64,000 nucleotides of DNA from Anodontia alba. Its lineage: Eukaryota; Mollusca; Bivalvia; Lucinida; Lucinidae. The stretch lies in assembly GCA_964016985.1 (NCBI GenBank), contig OZ024826.1, positions 4,393,552 through 4,457,551 on the forward strand, read 5' to 3'. The translations under genes were made by a program, and so were the position numbers. Below the pieces are notes generated by a model that made no database searches, was not told the DNA's origin, and saw only the letters and a list, made by a program, of their open reading frames with translations. The stretch's first letter is position 1. Every line of letters starts with the position of its first letter. Positions 1-11,758 of the stretch are shown in pieces.

Positions 1-74
1 CCCAGTGTTACTATATAAAAGTGGGGTTTAAGGGGGTCAAAATTATATAGGTATGTTTTCGTGATGTATACGAT
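1..74 (-). repeat. Family L terminal fragment at the window start
   Basis: GTGGGGTTTAAGGGGGTCAA then AATTATATAGG is the complement of the left end of the L elements at 44463 and 55858. It directly abuts a family I foldback. Confidence 0.65.
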
Positions 75-140
75 GTCGCATCAATGTGGTCATGACGTTG
101 CAGCAACATTGTAACCACATTGTGTGTTTGCTGGGTAGGT
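63..140 (+). mobile_element. Family I short foldback, first copy
   Basis: GACGTTGCAGCAACATTGTA and ATTGTGTGTTTGCTGGG are the right part. The left part is diverged. Confidence 0.6.
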
Positions 141-444
141 CCTAGCAGATATTTTTTATATTTGTATGTTTATAAGTGGATGCAAATAAATGAAATATTG
201 TTTATCCCAAAGGTTAATTCAGATTAGGCTGGTAAATTAGGCATCAAAAGAAATTTAATGGCATTTAGACTTAAAAGGTCAGCTGTACTCTACTCATTTC
301 TTCAATTGCAGGGTGTGCTCAAACTATGAATGAAAATCTGCAAGTAATGTTACAATGATTTTGAATGAGAGTTTTTTTCTAAACTATTACATATTTTCAG
401 GGTTTAAACAGCTTATTAAGGGAGTATGATTAAGAAGAAAATTT

Positions 445-662
445 AACCACCCTCTCGTTCTCAACAAATTCAGCAGATGACAAAATGGTGATATTTTCTT
501 ATTTTCCCCAGAAAATAGACTCTTAACATGCTGTGCAAATTGTTATCTCCAAAAGAGATATTTTGCATGGAATATCAAAGTGTATTTTCTGAGAAAAATA
601 AGAAAAATATTTCAAACTGCCATCTGCTGAAATGTTTACCCAGCATGATAAGCATTAAGACT
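445..662 (+). mobile_element. Family E foldback, copy 1
   Basis: ATTCAGCAGATGACAAAATG to CATCTGCTGAAATGTTTACC. The centre is a TTTGCATGGAATATCAAAGT palindrome. Confidence 0.65.
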
Positions 663-1099
663 TTTATCAGAGACCTTCATCAACTAACTAACAGTGTAAG
701 TAAGAGTAGGTTAGGTTGTATCAAGGACCGGCATAATGAAAGGAGAACCGCTGGGCGGCATTCTTTGAAGAAAGTGTTTTTTTTCTCAATGGATATATAT
801 AGAATAAATCTTTCCATTCAATACACAAATCTTCATTCTAGTCAAAAAGTCTGCTGCATATATCAAATACAGAGCTCCAAATAAGTCCCAAAAAAGAAAA
901 GGGACCTATGATGTGTATCTAAATAGTAACAACCAGAATATAGCCAGACTAGCATGTACAATCACAGTAGCCACACTGCTCTTGTCATAGACTACGTGCA
1001 TTCTACAAGGAAACAACAGACTCTAACCAGACTGTATAGTGAATGCTGATTTAGTCCTATGCTGGGCATGTTTGTTGCAAACACCAATCACAATTTATT

Positions 1100-1295
1100 C
1101 CTCAGTATGCTGCATTAAAATTCCATCAGATGACATTTTTAAATATTTCTCTTGTTTTCTTAGAAAATATGCTGACATTTTATAGAAATGATCTGAATTA
1201 AGAGACAAACTGCATGAACCCTTTTTTCTGAGGAAATAAAAAAGAAATCTTCAATTTGTCATCCAGTGATTTAGCTAAACTTAGTGTGTTCAAGA
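1100..1295 (+). repeat. Family E foldback, copy 2 (decayed)
   Basis: AAATTCCATCAGATGACATT to TTTGTCATCCAGTGATTTAG with degenerate arms. Confidence 0.45.
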
Positions 1296-1800
1296 AAAAA
1301 AGTGAACTTAGACTACTAAAGTAAGACAAACAATTTAACAATTATGCTAATATTTTCTTAAGGGGAATGGAACACTTTCAGGCGAGTTAAAATTGTTTTA
1401 CCTCCTTTCTGAAAACGGGTTTACTCTGAAAGCTAAAAGTTTGCTCCAAAAATAAGGTTAGAGATTATTAACAACCCCTTTTCAGTTTGGGACCTGGTGT
1501 GTGGAAAAGCAAACAGAAGTCACAATTGTTGTATTCCTTGTCAGACTGGCTCCAGTCGTTTCTGCAATTTTTTTAATTTTTTTAATTTTATTTATTTATT
1601 TTTTTTTTTTTTGGTCATTGTTTATCACTTCCTGCAGCTGTATTTGTCTCTTTAATCCCATTTCACTGTTTTACTACAGAAACCTTTTCCACTAAGGGAA
1701 ATCGTTTCCACTAAGGGACATAACTTATCAAATCATTATAAGCTGTACTAGATTGTATACCTTTGAAAAGATAGAGTCTGTCGACAGACTATATTCCTTG

Positions 1801-2014
1801 TTAATACTTGTCCTACTGAACCCGTATATACCCTGCCTTTGCAAACAGTGTAGATCCAGATCAGTTGGCTTCTGAAGAAGCCAACTAATCTGGATCTGCA
1901 CTGTTTGTCATTCAGTATATGAATTTATATGAGCAACTTAGATCAAATAATCTGATTGGCTGAAAATGAGAAGTGGGCGTGGCATCCTAATTTATTCAGC
2001 ATAACAAGGGATAA
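1801..2014 (+). mobile_element. Family A TTAA MITE, copy 1
   Basis: TTAATACTTGTCCTACTGAA to ATTCAGCATAACAAGGGATAA, with a central palindrome GATCAGTTGGCTTCTGAAGAA. The ends have drifted. Confidence 0.75.
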
Positions 2015-2099
2015 CAAATGGCAAAAAAATCTACCAAGTGTATCCAGTGGCCTTAGACCCAAATGTCAGGTTAAACCGACCTGTCTCCAGTCTGACATT

Positions 2100-2308
2100 T
2101 TAACCCTTGTCCTGCTGAATAAATTAAGATCCCACGCCCTTTTCAAATTTTAGCCAATCAGATTACTTGATCCAGATTGATATAAATTCACATACTGAAT
2201 GGCAAACAGCGCAGATCCAGATCAGTTGGCTTCTTAGAAGCCAACTGATATGGATCTACACTGTTTCCAAATGCATGTTATATCTGGGTTCAGCAGGACA
2301 AGGGTTAA
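2100..2308 (-). mobile_element. Family A TTAA MITE, copy 2
   Basis: Complete and in reverse orientation. TTAACCCTTGTCCTGCTGAA and its complement form the ends, with TTAA on each side. Confidence 0.85.
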
Positions 2309-3169
2309 AATTCCATGAATATTTGGCTTAGCCTCAATACTTTCTTTATTAGAATAAAATTAATTTAATCCCCAATACAATATTTTGCTAACTGTACCTA
2401 TAATTACGGAACAAATTTTAGGTTAAAAAGGGAATCACAGGTTATAAGATCAATTTTCCAAGCTTGCAACAAAGTGTGTATTAAGTCTACAAATGTATTT
2501 GTAAAACATTCTTGTCCATACAAAGTGCCAAAGTTAGAAATGGTCATAACTCAGACAAAATTAATCCAATTTTTTTTTATTTTCAAAAGTCAATCAGATG
2601 ATCTTTTTGTCTGTACCAATACAGCTCACAAGTTTCAAGACTCTAGCTCAAAATAGTTATGAACATATCTTGCTCATAAGAAAAGCCTGACAAATAGTCA
2701 GAGTGATGAATAGACTGAGGGATGAATGACCAAACAATAATATGCCCCTCCAACTTCTTCAAAGTTGGTGGCATAAATGAGGCCAGATGATGCCAAGAAT
2801 GTTGACACAATGCTGATGTTCAGTTGGCTCAGAGGTTCAGGAATAGCACATAGTTCAGGAATAACATATACAGTGTGGGGAATCCACGTGACCAAATAAC
2901 TAGGTGCACAGAGTTTGTTACTATTTTTAGCTCCGCATCAGGTAGGATTTTTTTTAATATCTCAATTTATACCTGATGGAATTTGTTCAAATAAAGCGCA
3001 GAGTACGTGGAAAATCAAGTTCTTTCTGGTGGTGTAAGCGCTATTCTGGAATCTGGTCTGATTCTCGAGAACATTTGGAGAATGTTTTTCGCCAAAATTC
3101 ATGTACATTGTCCCGGTAGCCCAGACTGACAGCAAAACATTCTTCGAAGCTTAAGGAGCAATGAATATA
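2309..3169. other. No gene or repeat recognised
   Basis: Unique-looking AT-rich DNA. A minus-strand frame of 65 codons at 2698-2895 has no recognisable domain. A further MICU exon here was looked for and not found. Confidence 0.4.
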
Positions 3170-3417
3170 TTAACCCTTGTCCTGCTGAATAAATATATTA
3201 ACCCTTGTCCTGCTGAATAAATTAAGATGCCACACCCATTTCTAATTTTCAGCCAATCAGATTACCTAATCAGGACTGTTGCTATAAATTCACATACATG
3301 TACTTAATTGCAAACAGTGCAGATCCAGATCAGTTGGCTTCTTCAGAAGCCAACTGATCTGGATCTACACTGTTTGCAAAGGCAGGCTATATCCAGGTTC
3401 AGCAGGACAAGGGTTAA
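3170..3417 (-). mobile_element. Family A TTAA MITE, copy 3, with duplicated terminus
   Basis: The complete element is 3198-3417. An extra 28-bp copy of its left terminus (TTAACCCTTGTCCTGCTGAA...) lies in tandem at 3170-3197. Confidence 0.85.
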
Positions 3418-3760
3418 ATGAGGTAATGTAGCAGCACATTTATTAGTTGAGTCAACAAAGCAATAAATTCAATGACTATGATTTTGAATCAAATAGTAGA
3501 GCAGAATCACACAATCATGGTGGCTGGGTTTCAAGGAGCAGTAATTGTACTGAGGGCAGAAGTGTTGCTTACATAAGATGAATTTCAGAAACAGCACACA
3601 GGATTGTACAGGATTGTACAGAAGCAGTGCATAGAAGAAATCCAAGTCATAAACTTATTTCAACAGACTTGTTCATTATAAGCTAATCCCAGTTTCAGGG
3701 ACATTTACATTGAAAGATCAAATCTGCATATAGGACGGCTGAGGCTTCACTGTATATGTT

Positions 3761-3971
3761 TTAACCCTTGCCTTGCTGAATAAACTGATGCCACGCCCAC
3801 TTCTAATTTCCAGCCAATCAGGTTATTTGATCCAGGTTTCTGATAGAAATTCACATATTTAATGACAAATAGTGCAGATCCAGATCAGTTGGCTTCTTCA
3901 GAAGCCAACTGATCTGGATCTACACTGTTTGCTAAGACAGGGCATGTCGTGTTCAGCAAGAGAAGGGTTAA
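3761..3971 (-). mobile_element. Family A TTAA MITE, copy 4
   Basis: TTAACCCTTGCCTTGCTGAA to TTCAGCAAGAGAAGGGTTAA. It shares the GCAAGAGAAGGG variant end with copy 6 and so belongs to a subfamily. Confidence 0.85.
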
Positions 3972-4078
3972 GTTAGATTATTTTCTCTGAGGCTCATATG
4001 AGTACATATGAAGGTTAAGCTTCAGGCACATAACCTGGTTGATGTTTTAGACAAGCTCTGGGAGCAAAGCATGACTAG

Positions 4079-4628
4079 TCTAACGACATGTTACGACAAA
4101 TTGTAACAAAGGAATGAAGCATAGATGAAAAAATTTCCCGCCTGTTGTGGGATTCAAACCAGGTCTGCCCAGATAAAATCCAAGGCTCTAAAACACTGAG
4201 CCTAAGAGTCGACTCCCTGACGCAGTTGTCAGAGACTGAATATATACCTACCAGCTATGCAAAATCTGCCAAGGTAGATAATCGAAGGTAGGAGTGCTAG
4301 GTTGTAACACTCCCCCTTCTCAAGGAAGTCATCATTTATGATGACACAAAACCATTTTCAGCAAAATAAAGACCAATCTCAGATAAGTCCCCATCCTCTA
4401 ACATGAAAGTCTTAACAAAGGAATGAAGCATAGCTGAAAAAATTTCCCGCCGCTATTGTGGGATTCAAACCCAGTCTGCCTGGATAAAAATCCAATGCTC
4501 CAACCGCTAAGCCAAAGAGTCGACTCTCTGATGCAGTTGTCAGAGAGTGAATATATGCCTACAAGCTATGCAAAATCTGTCAAAGCATATTATCGAAGGT
4601 ACAAATGTAGGAGTGCTAGGTCGTAACA
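4079..4628 (-). mobile_element. TRIM with tRNA-like boxes in its LTRs, copy 1 (complete)
   Basis: In minus orientation the order is LTR (4397-4628), PBS (4376-4393, TGGGGACTTATCTGAGAT, a diverged tRNA-Pro type), spacer, polypurine tract (4310-4320, AGAAGGGGGAG) and LTR (4079-4309). CTAG flanks both sides (4075-4078 and 4629-4632), a perfect 4-bp target duplication. LTRs are 231-232 bp and the internal part is 87 bp, with no ORF. B boxes (GGTTTGAATCC) are at 4461-4471 and 4150-4160, with an A-box-like match at 4504-4514. The LTRs differ at many positions, so the insertion is old. Confidence 0.75.
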
Positions 4629-5091
4629 CTAGAGATGTTTTATTTCAGAAATGGTGCAAAAGCTGGCTGGGGTTCAGTGTAATAAGCTTGGCAGCAGTAA
4701 ATACAATGGCATGCTAACTGTCAAAGTCCTCCTTATCATCTCAACAGGACAATACTGAGCAATGGAATACTGGAATATAATACCAGAACTGTTTTATCAG
4801 TTTTACTCTCTAAGACTATCAAACTGACCATGTGTTTGACTGCACTATCTCTGTATAGTGTTGACAAACTATCACCACCTAGATACTGGACAACTGATCA
4901 CAGATAATACCAAGGATGGCTGACCAGTGGCATATGCCAGGGCTGTGGAAATACCATATTTAAACAAAATATTTGGACACCTTATCTCCTTACCATGCCT
5001 GTCTTAAAATTAGAGCAAGTCCATTTTACAGCATAATCTGTAGAATGAATGCAAACAGTGTAGACCCTTCACTGTAGTGTAGACCTCATTA
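4629..5091. other. No gene or repeat recognised
   Basis: Unique-looking AT-rich DNA between the TRIM and an L fragment. Confidence 0.4.
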
Positions 5092-5230
5092 CGAGACATG
5101 CCTATTCAAATATATCGAAAATTTCACCTCCAAAAAGTGAAAATTTTCAGATTAAAAACTCCAATATTTTTCATATTTCTGCTCAAAACATGGATTATGG
5201 GTACATGAATGGTCAAATCACTCGTGAAAC
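5092..5230 (-). repeat. Family L right-half fragment
   Basis: GACATGCCTATTCAAATATA, TTCATATTTCTGCTCAAAAC and GGATTATGGGTA match the right half of L, inverted. Confidence 0.55.
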
Positions 5231-5399
5231 ATTTTTTTTGTCCAAAAATTGACATATTTTTTTTATTATTATTTTTTCTCCAGGAAAACATGTTGCCAGT
5301 GTGACAAAAACACTTCTTCCTAAAATGATATAACTATTTTTTATAGAAAGCAAATAAAGAAAATATAATAAATTAATTAACATACACCACAACTTTAAC

Positions 5400-5640
5400 A
5401 CTATTTCTGGGATCCAAAGAAAAAAATGTTAGCTAAACAACAGTGTTGCATCCAAACAAAAATGTGTAGATTATACAGAAAAATGACTATATTAAAATGG
5501 TCAGTGCTCTACTTGACTGATACACTTTTGTTTTGGATACAATTTGGTGTCTACCTTAAAATCATTTTAATTCGAAACTGTCCTATTCTGAACTATCTTA
5601 TAAAAAGGTTCCAATTTATGGTACGCTGCAACATCAGACA
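5400..5640 (+). repeat. Family G relative, decayed
   Basis: GGGATCCAAAGAAAAAAATG, TATTAAAATGGTCAGTGCTC and TTTTGTTTTGGATACAATTT are in G order. Confidence 0.5.
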
Positions 5641-5734
5641 GCTATTTACTGTTTTCTTATTTGGCAAGATAGACCTGAACAAACTCTGTAGACCCTACAC
5701 TGTTTCCACTCATCCAGTATCTTTTACACATACA

Positions 5735-6030
5735 CTAAAACCTCTTATAACACAACTGCTGGGATTCAAAGTGAAAATCATGTTTGCTAAAGAACTGTGT
5801 TGTATCTAAACAAAAATGTTTAGATTATATAGAAAAATGACCATAAATGGTCATTTTTCTATATAATCAATACATTTTTGTTTGGATACAACAATTTATA
5901 GATTACATAGAAACATGACCATTAATGGTCATTTTTCTGTATTATCTTAGTTAGAAATCTTTTCATTTTGTTTGGATACAATACTTTTGGGGTCCACCTT
6001 TAAACCGTCTTATAACTGAACCATCGTATA
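5735..6030 (+). mobile_element. Family G relative with doubled centre
   Basis: CACTAAAACCTCTTATAACA to CGTCTTATAACTGAACCATC. Two successive GACCATNAATGGTC palindromes lie inside (about 5840 and 5925). Confidence 0.7.
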
Positions 6031-6172
6031 ATGAATGTATAATGAACTGCCTTTGGGGTGTTTGGGTGAGGCAAAGGTGTTGTGTATCTTACATCACCGG
6101 GGGTGTCCAACTGAGACTGGCTTACAATTGGGCAAGGCCTGCTATCCTTGCAGCAGGTAAGGGGGAATGTTT

Positions 6173-6325
6173 TTATTTCTTCTGTTTCTTCACTTTCTGT
6201 TTCTTCACTTTCATTTCTGTTTCTTCACTTTCATTCATTTTGCTCTTTCTCCCCTGTCCCTCTCTTTCATCTCCTCTACTATTGCTTTCATCTCTCTTCT
6301 CCCTTTCTCTGGGAGACAACACAAA
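6173..6325. repeat. Pyrimidine-rich stretch with tandem units
   Basis: Three near copies of TTCTGTTTCTTCACTTTC followed by CT-rich DNA. It lies between G-like remnants (TGAACCGTCTTATATAGCGG to the right). Confidence 0.6.
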
Positions 6326-6913
6326 ATGACCCACAAGGGCTGACGTGTCTTTAAACCCCAACACAATCAAATGAACCGTCTTATATAGCGGTTCCAGGGT
6401 ATCAACAGGTAACAATGGATTTGTTCAAAAGTTAGGCCAAGAATGATTAAAAGTTAATATCATTTGAATATTGTGGGTGAAGACAGCATGAAAGCTATTT
6501 GCGCAAACTTTTGGTGGAGTTGGGGTGGGGCATCAGGTTCTGAGTAGTTCAGTTGGTAAAAAAGCATTGCAATGGTAAGCCATATTGTTGCACTGGTCAT
6601 AACTGGCACCCTGTGGATTTCAGCCCTGTAAAAGCTCTTAGAAATGTTACAGTTCTGAGACAATCAGGACAGACTGAATATTAATTATGGATCTATATGA
6701 CTAACTGCACAAGTATTAAAATTTCTGTATCTGACACAAGAAATATGGGATTCAAAAACTTGCAAGAACTTAAGTTCTTTCTCACATTAATTTAGCATCA
6801 GACGAAAAATTTAAAAGCTTGAAATGCCTCTAGTTCTGAATCCCTGAAGAATGTCATGTAATTAGTCTAGTACAATATTGGCCACTCCACTGCACCAGTA
6901 CACAATATCTATA

Positions 6914-7137
6914 TACACTACAACCTCTTTATAACAAGGTTCGTTATAACACGGTTTTGGATATAACACGGTTCAACGATGGATCCCAAAAATGTATAGA
7001 TTATATTGAAAAATGACCATAAATGGTCATTTTTCAATATAATCTATACATTTTTGTTTGGATATAACACGGTTGTTTAACTAACAGAATTTATGCTATG
7101 GATCCCAACAATAGTGTTATAAAGAGGTTGTGGTGTA
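6914..7137 (+). mobile_element. Family G pogo-like MITE, copy 1
   Basis: 220 bp (6916-7135) between TA dinucleotides. CACTACAACCTCTTTATAAC and its complement form the ends. The centre is a palindrome of AAAAATGACCATAAATGGTC. Confidence 0.85.
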
Positions 7138-7240
7138 TGTCATAAAATGCCATTCCATATTACTTCTAGTCTCTATAAGACTAGATAATGGATTCCTAGA
7201 TGTTATATAGCTATGACTAATATTCTAGAGGTTAAACTTC

Positions 7241-7440
7241 TCTTAGATCTTATCCAATGTCCAGACAGGGTGCTTTTTTCAACCAAAATGTATTGATATT
7301 TTTTCTTATTTCTTCATCAAAACATATGTTTTGGGTACTCATTAGAAGTGCCTCAGTAGGGCACTTCTAATGAGTACCCACAACATATGTTTTCGTGAAG
7401 AAATGAGAAAAATATTCTGTGGATACTCACTCTTATCTAG
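7241..7440 (+). mobile_element. Family D foldback, copy 1
   Basis: Long palindrome with arms TTGTGGGTACTCATTAGAAG and CATATGTTTTCGTGAAGAAA. Outer AGATCTTATCC / CTCTTATCTAGTGCTA. Confidence 0.75.
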
Positions 7441-7829
7441 TGCTATGTCTTACTCAATGGAAACAAGAAAATATGTGGGAAGTACCAAAGGAACTGATTA
7501 CAATACAACCAATATTGGTAAATCTTATCTCTTGCATAAATTTACTGCAGTAATTCTAAGAACTGCCAAGGCTGAGAGGATTGGTTTAAAGGCTCTTTCA
7601 TTTCCTACAAACAATAAGGACGTAAGGATGGCAGATTAAGTCAACGATTAACTTGTTAGTAATATTATCTAGCAGGATGGAAACAGAAATTTCGAAGTGA
7701 CTGTCCCAGCCATTCAGCCCACTACGGCATCAAGGCCATTAGTAATTACTTTACATTTGTTCCACAACTTAACATACCTCCTGACATTTGTGCCCAATGA
7801 ACTCAAATCAGTCTGTGCTGCCAAGAAGT

Positions 7830-7985
7830 CTAATCAGAGTCTTTATTGTTGCATGAAGAAACTTTGCATCCTTGGTTATCCAAAATGTGTCCAGTGAAGA
7901 TTCTGATCAGACTACGCAAATGTACAGGCTAATCTGAATCTTTGCTGGACACAAATGTCCAAAGGTATGTTTCTGGCATTGCCCC
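7830..7985 (+). mobile_element. Family M repeat, copy 1
   Basis: CTTTGCATCCTTGGTTATCC to GGACACAAATGTCCAAAGGT, with GATTCTGATCAGACTACGCA. Confidence 0.6.
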
Positions 7986-8179
7986 TCACTTGATCAGCAA
8001 ATTAATGAATAATGCATGGTTATAGAATGAATACATTGGTGTGGTTGGTCATATCTATAAAAGATATTGTGGTCAATAAGATACCATCTTGATGTTTGTT
8101 ATCAACCAATCTACTGGAATGAGTAAGTCTTTGGTTAGTCATTATTTCTTGCTTGCAAAAGACCAGGTAACACAGCACT

Positions 8180-8423
8180 GGGCCCAGTTGTTCAAAGCGT
8201 CGTTAGCTTAACAAGCTCATTAAGGGTCATTTCGTTAACTGTTTTAGCGGATTCAATACAAAATATTTTGATATTTTTTGCTGAAAAAATGTGAGTAGCT
8301 TTTGCACTGCAAAAGCTACTCACATTTTTTCAGCAAAAAATTTCAGCATATTTGCGTATCACTCAATTAAAATTTTAACAAATCGTTAACTAACGACATC
8401 ATTAGTTTTGAACAACTGGGCCC
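8180..8423 (+). mobile_element. Family H foldback, copy 1
   Basis: GGGCCCAGTTGTTCAAAGCG to TTTTGAACAACTGGGCCC. The centre is a strong hairpin of GTGAGTAGCTTTTGCA arms. Confidence 0.85.
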
Positions 8424-8811
8424 AGGTATTTTTATACTGCAATGAAACAACTGTATGGATGCAGGACATTACTGGCCATCAACTTCTTGTTGGACAGTTA
8501 ATGCTTTAAATGCTTTAATGCCATGACAATGATTAAATGTTATTTGATCAGACAAAAAAATTGAGTTTGTTACTCCAGTAAGTTAGTTACTTACCAACTT
8601 ACTTACTAAACAGATGTGTGACAAAAAAAAACAAAAAAAACAGAAAATCAGATAATGATGAAATCTGACCGTGATTTACTGAATGGCACCAAATGCGGAC
8701 AAAAAAAGGTTTGTGTTAAAATATATCTCCTCCCCTATGTAAAAACCTAGAACTAAGGGATAAGCCTTTTCCTGGCAGTCTTGCACTCAAGCAGGCCTAT
8801 CGCTGAAAGCA

Positions 8812-8991
8812 TTAACCCTGGTCCTGCTAAACCTGGATATGTCCTGCCTTTGTAAACAGTGTAGATCCAGATCTGCACTGTTTGCCATTAAGTATGTGAA
8901 TTTATATCAACAATCTGGATCAAGTAATCTGATTGGCTAAAAATTAGAAATGGGCATAGCATCTTAATTTATTCAGCAGGACAAGGGTTAA
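8812..8991 (+). mobile_element. Family A TTAA MITE, copy 5 (short centre)
   Basis: Both ends are intact but the central palindrome is reduced to AGATCCAGATCT, about 30 bp shorter than other copies. This suggests hairpin deletion. Confidence 0.85.
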
Positions 8992-9234
8992 TAGTTGCAA
9001 ACAGCAGAACCAGGGTTAAAAAAACTAGTTTTGACAGATTTAAACCAGCTAAGACTATCTACCTTTAAAAATCTTGTCAATGTTTACAGCCTGGTCTGAA
9101 ATACTGCAAATACTTCATATTTTATATGGGCTGTGTCAAGTGAAAATATGTCTTAGAGGATATGCAAACATCAAAGGGACCAGTTCAGCACAATCTTATC
9201 AGGGCCTTAGCTGTCCATCAATATATTCATTCAT

Positions 9235-9444
9235 TTACCATTGCCTTGCTGAATAAATTAAGATGCCATGCCCACTTCTAATTTCCAGCCAATCAGATTA
9301 CTTGATCCAGGTTTTTGAGATATTCACATATTTAATCACAAACAGTGCAGATCCAGATCAGTTGGCTTCTTCAGAAGCCAACTGATCTGGATCTACACTG
9401 TTTGCTAAGACAGAGTGTGTCGTGTTCAGCAAGAGAAGGGTTAA
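9235..9444 (-). mobile_element. Family A TTAA MITE, copy 6
   Basis: The left end is degraded (TTACCATTGCCTTGCTGAA). The right end GCAAGAGAAGGGTTAA is the same variant as in copy 4. Confidence 0.8.
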
Positions 9445-9716
9445 GTGGACAGGGAAGGTAATATCGAACTGTGTGAATGCCCAGATTAATCTGGGCATTT
9501 GCTGTCTACATATGCCTTGAAGACACCATTTTCACATAGCACAGCCCATAAAAATGATTAGGACTGTTCTGAGAAATTTATCAAGAGTCAATATGTATAA
9601 ATTCATTGTATTCAAACTTATTTCTGATCTGAATGATAAATGTAAAGTAGGTTAAGTGACATTTCTCAGCTGCCTTAATACAAAAAGACTGCATGCATTA
9701 TTCTTGATGTGGTGGA

Positions 9717-9735
9717 TGTGTGTGTGTGTGTGTGT
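9717..9735 (+). repeat. (TG)n microsatellite
   Basis: TGTGTGTGTGTGTGTGTG. Confidence 0.9.
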
Positions 9736-9859
9736 TTATTATTTTGACTTATTGAGGGAAAGAAAGAATCAGTTAAAAAAATTGATCATTTCCAATATTC
9801 CTTAAAATCTTGTTTAAACTTGATGGGCAGTGGGCAATTATATGAGCAAAAAGAATAAG

Positions 9860-10065
9860 GTAAATTTAATGTTCTAAAATTTCGTACACCAAAGTGTCGG
9901 ACAAAATGGCATATGCAAACAGTGTAGACCCAGATCATACTGCTAAAGGATCAGTCTGATCAGGGTCTACACTGTTAGCCATTCCACTAGTTATTTTAGA
10001 AAACAACTGCATAAAAAGCGAAATTTGGGCCAAAATGGTATAGAATAAAGTGTCCTAAATTTACC
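9860..10065 (+). mobile_element. Family B foldback, copy 1
   Basis: GTAAATTTAATGTTCTAAAA to TGTCCTAAATTTACCG. It ends 98 bp from MICU exon 2. Confidence 0.75.
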
Positions 10066-10162
10066 GTACATTCTTTTAAGGCCCTATCTCAGTTTCACTT
10101 CCAGCTATACTACCCAAGCTCCTATCTTGAACAATGTTGAAAGTCATTACAAACAAACTTAC

Positions 10163-10295
10163 GTCTTGGGGTGTCCTCTGTCACTGACTCAAGGAAATCT
10201 TGTGGTGTCATGTAAATGATTCCATCATACTGTACTGAGGCAAACTGTTGAAACTTCAGTTCCCGATATGTTGCAACTCTTGATTCCGGAATCTG
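10163..10295 (-). CDS. MICU2/MICU3-like gene, exon 2 (MTPxDF segment)
   Basis: On the minus strand a TGTTTCAG acceptor is followed by 133 nt open in one frame and a consensus donor, AAGAC/GTAAGT. The product, QIPESRVATYRELKFQQF then ASVQYDGIIYMTPQDFLESV, matches the start of the conserved part of MICU2 and MICU3, where RRFRLFASIE or QRFMQFSSLE precedes EGxxxMTPxDFL. It corresponds to residues 73-116 if spliced to exon 1 at 37907-38122. The exon ends in phase 1. An alternative acceptor 3 nt later would drop one Gln. The EF hands themselves are not here, so the following exons must lie to the left, within or beyond 1-10162; I could not recognise them. Family membership is fairly secure; MICU2 versus MICU3 is not decidable from 44 residues. 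Confidence 0.78.
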
Positions 10296-10837
10296 CTGAA
10301 ACAAGCATTTATATTAGCAAGGTTCTTTAGGCCATAGGTATGTAAGCAACGAAAGCCTAAATCAGTCTGTGCATCTATATATACCCCTGGTATTGGGTCA
10401 GATAGGTCTGAGTAAATTGTAGACCCAGGTCTGTAAGGTAAGGAGATACGGTTTCTGAATATTTTGGGTAAAAACTGTAGCTTCCCAGACACACTGTATT
10501 AAAGTAAACCATAAACCCAATTACATTCATGAACCACTGAATGTAGGTCAAAAGTCAAGGTCATATGCTAATGCCTGCCTTCAACTTTCCTCTTCCAGAC
10601 ATTACCAACATTTCATTTATTTATGTCATATACAGAGTAATCTCCATACATCAGCCAGTCCTTTGGGAAGTGACTAATGTAGAGAGATAAAATATTAAGG
10701 CTGGCTAATCAGAGCTGAAAAGATAATCGATTATCAGTCCTGCCATTGTGATTGATAATCGATTAGTAATCACTGAAGATTTGATCATAATTTTACCTAT
10801 TTCAGCATGACCCTATCATATGTTATAATTTATTGTA

Positions 10838-11035
10838 TGTATTACTGTATGTCAGACAGGCCTGAACAAACAGTGTAGACCCGGATGAGATGCTGCAAAT
10901 GCAGCATCTCATCCGGGTCTACACTGTTTGCCACTCATCTAGCTATTTTAGACACAACAGTAAATTGTACTTGCTCAAATTTTAGATAAAGTATGGTAAG
11001 GAGTTGATGTATCTGAATACTAAGGGTAAATACGG
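10838..11035 (+). mobile_element. Family C foldback, copy 1
   Basis: CAGACAGGCCTGAACAAACA to GAATACTAAGGGTAAA, with a perfect GCAAATGC-centred hairpin of CGGATGAGATGCTGCA arms. Confidence 0.75.
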
Positions 11036-11218
11036 TGAAGTAACATATACAGAAATCAAATGATTGATTATTAGCAAATCTGTAATGATAATCATTTTTG
11101 TGGAATTTATCGACCACTTAATCGATTATCCGTTTAATTGTGCCAGCCTTATAAAATATATGGTAAAATAGTACTTAGAGAAATCAGGAAAGTGGTTGCT
11201 ATAGGGAGAGGGTTGTTG

Positions 11219-11529
11219 TTTGTTTGTTTGTGTTGAGGTTTTACGGCCCAGTCAACCCAATGGGGTCATGTCGAGCACAGTCAGTTTACCTAACCACACG
11301 TTTACTGGGAAGGCTTAGTCCTCTAAGCGGTTAACCAGTATTGTGCACATTCTTTCGCCAGAAACTGACCACTGCCCTTCTTGAATCAGCGGAAGGGAGA
11401 GAATGACCGTAGCAAATATTTCATGATCAATCTCCACGAAAGAATGTTGCCGACCTCGGCGGGGGTTGAACCCGCGACCTCCTGGTCTCCAGTTGGACGG
11501 CCTATTCAACTGAGCCACCAAGGCCGGCT
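11219..11529 (-). mobile_element. tRNA-type SINE (family S), full length
   Basis: Same head, body and CAAACAAACAAA tail as the copy at 17846-18157. It is flanked by GAGGGTTGTTG (11208-11218) and GAGGGTTATTG (11530-11540), an 11-bp duplication with one mismatch. Box A is TGGCTCAGTTGAATAGG and box B is GGTTCAACCCC. Confidence 0.85.
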
Positions 11530-11758
11530 GAGGGTTATTGTTGACAGGTGACCACTCATGAAAACAGAGCTCTGAGGAAACCAAAACAAAAAAGTCAACG
11601 TGCCATTTGCCATAAAATATGCAACTTGAAACTAAATATGTAACTTGAACTTAAGTCTCAACTTTTGAAATCACCATTATATGTAATTCAATTACATTGT
11701 ACTAATTTCACACTGACAGAGGCTGAGCTTGTACCGCTATTGTTGTTCAAGTTCAAGG

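Noticed and set aside
2698..2895. A 65-codon minus-strand frame considered as a further MICU exon.
   Set aside because: No EF-hand or other MICU motif, and no convincing acceptor and donor in the right phase.
4079..4628. Initially read as two tandem tRNA-derived SINEs because of the A and B boxes.
   Set aside because: The two units are separated by a tRNA-Pro-type PBS and a polypurine tract, and the whole is flanked by a 4-bp duplication, which fits LTRs of one TRIM better than two SINEs.
6042..6415. Overlapping frames on both strands with low-complexity products.
   Set aside because: They read the pyrimidine-rich tandem stretch at 6173-6325.
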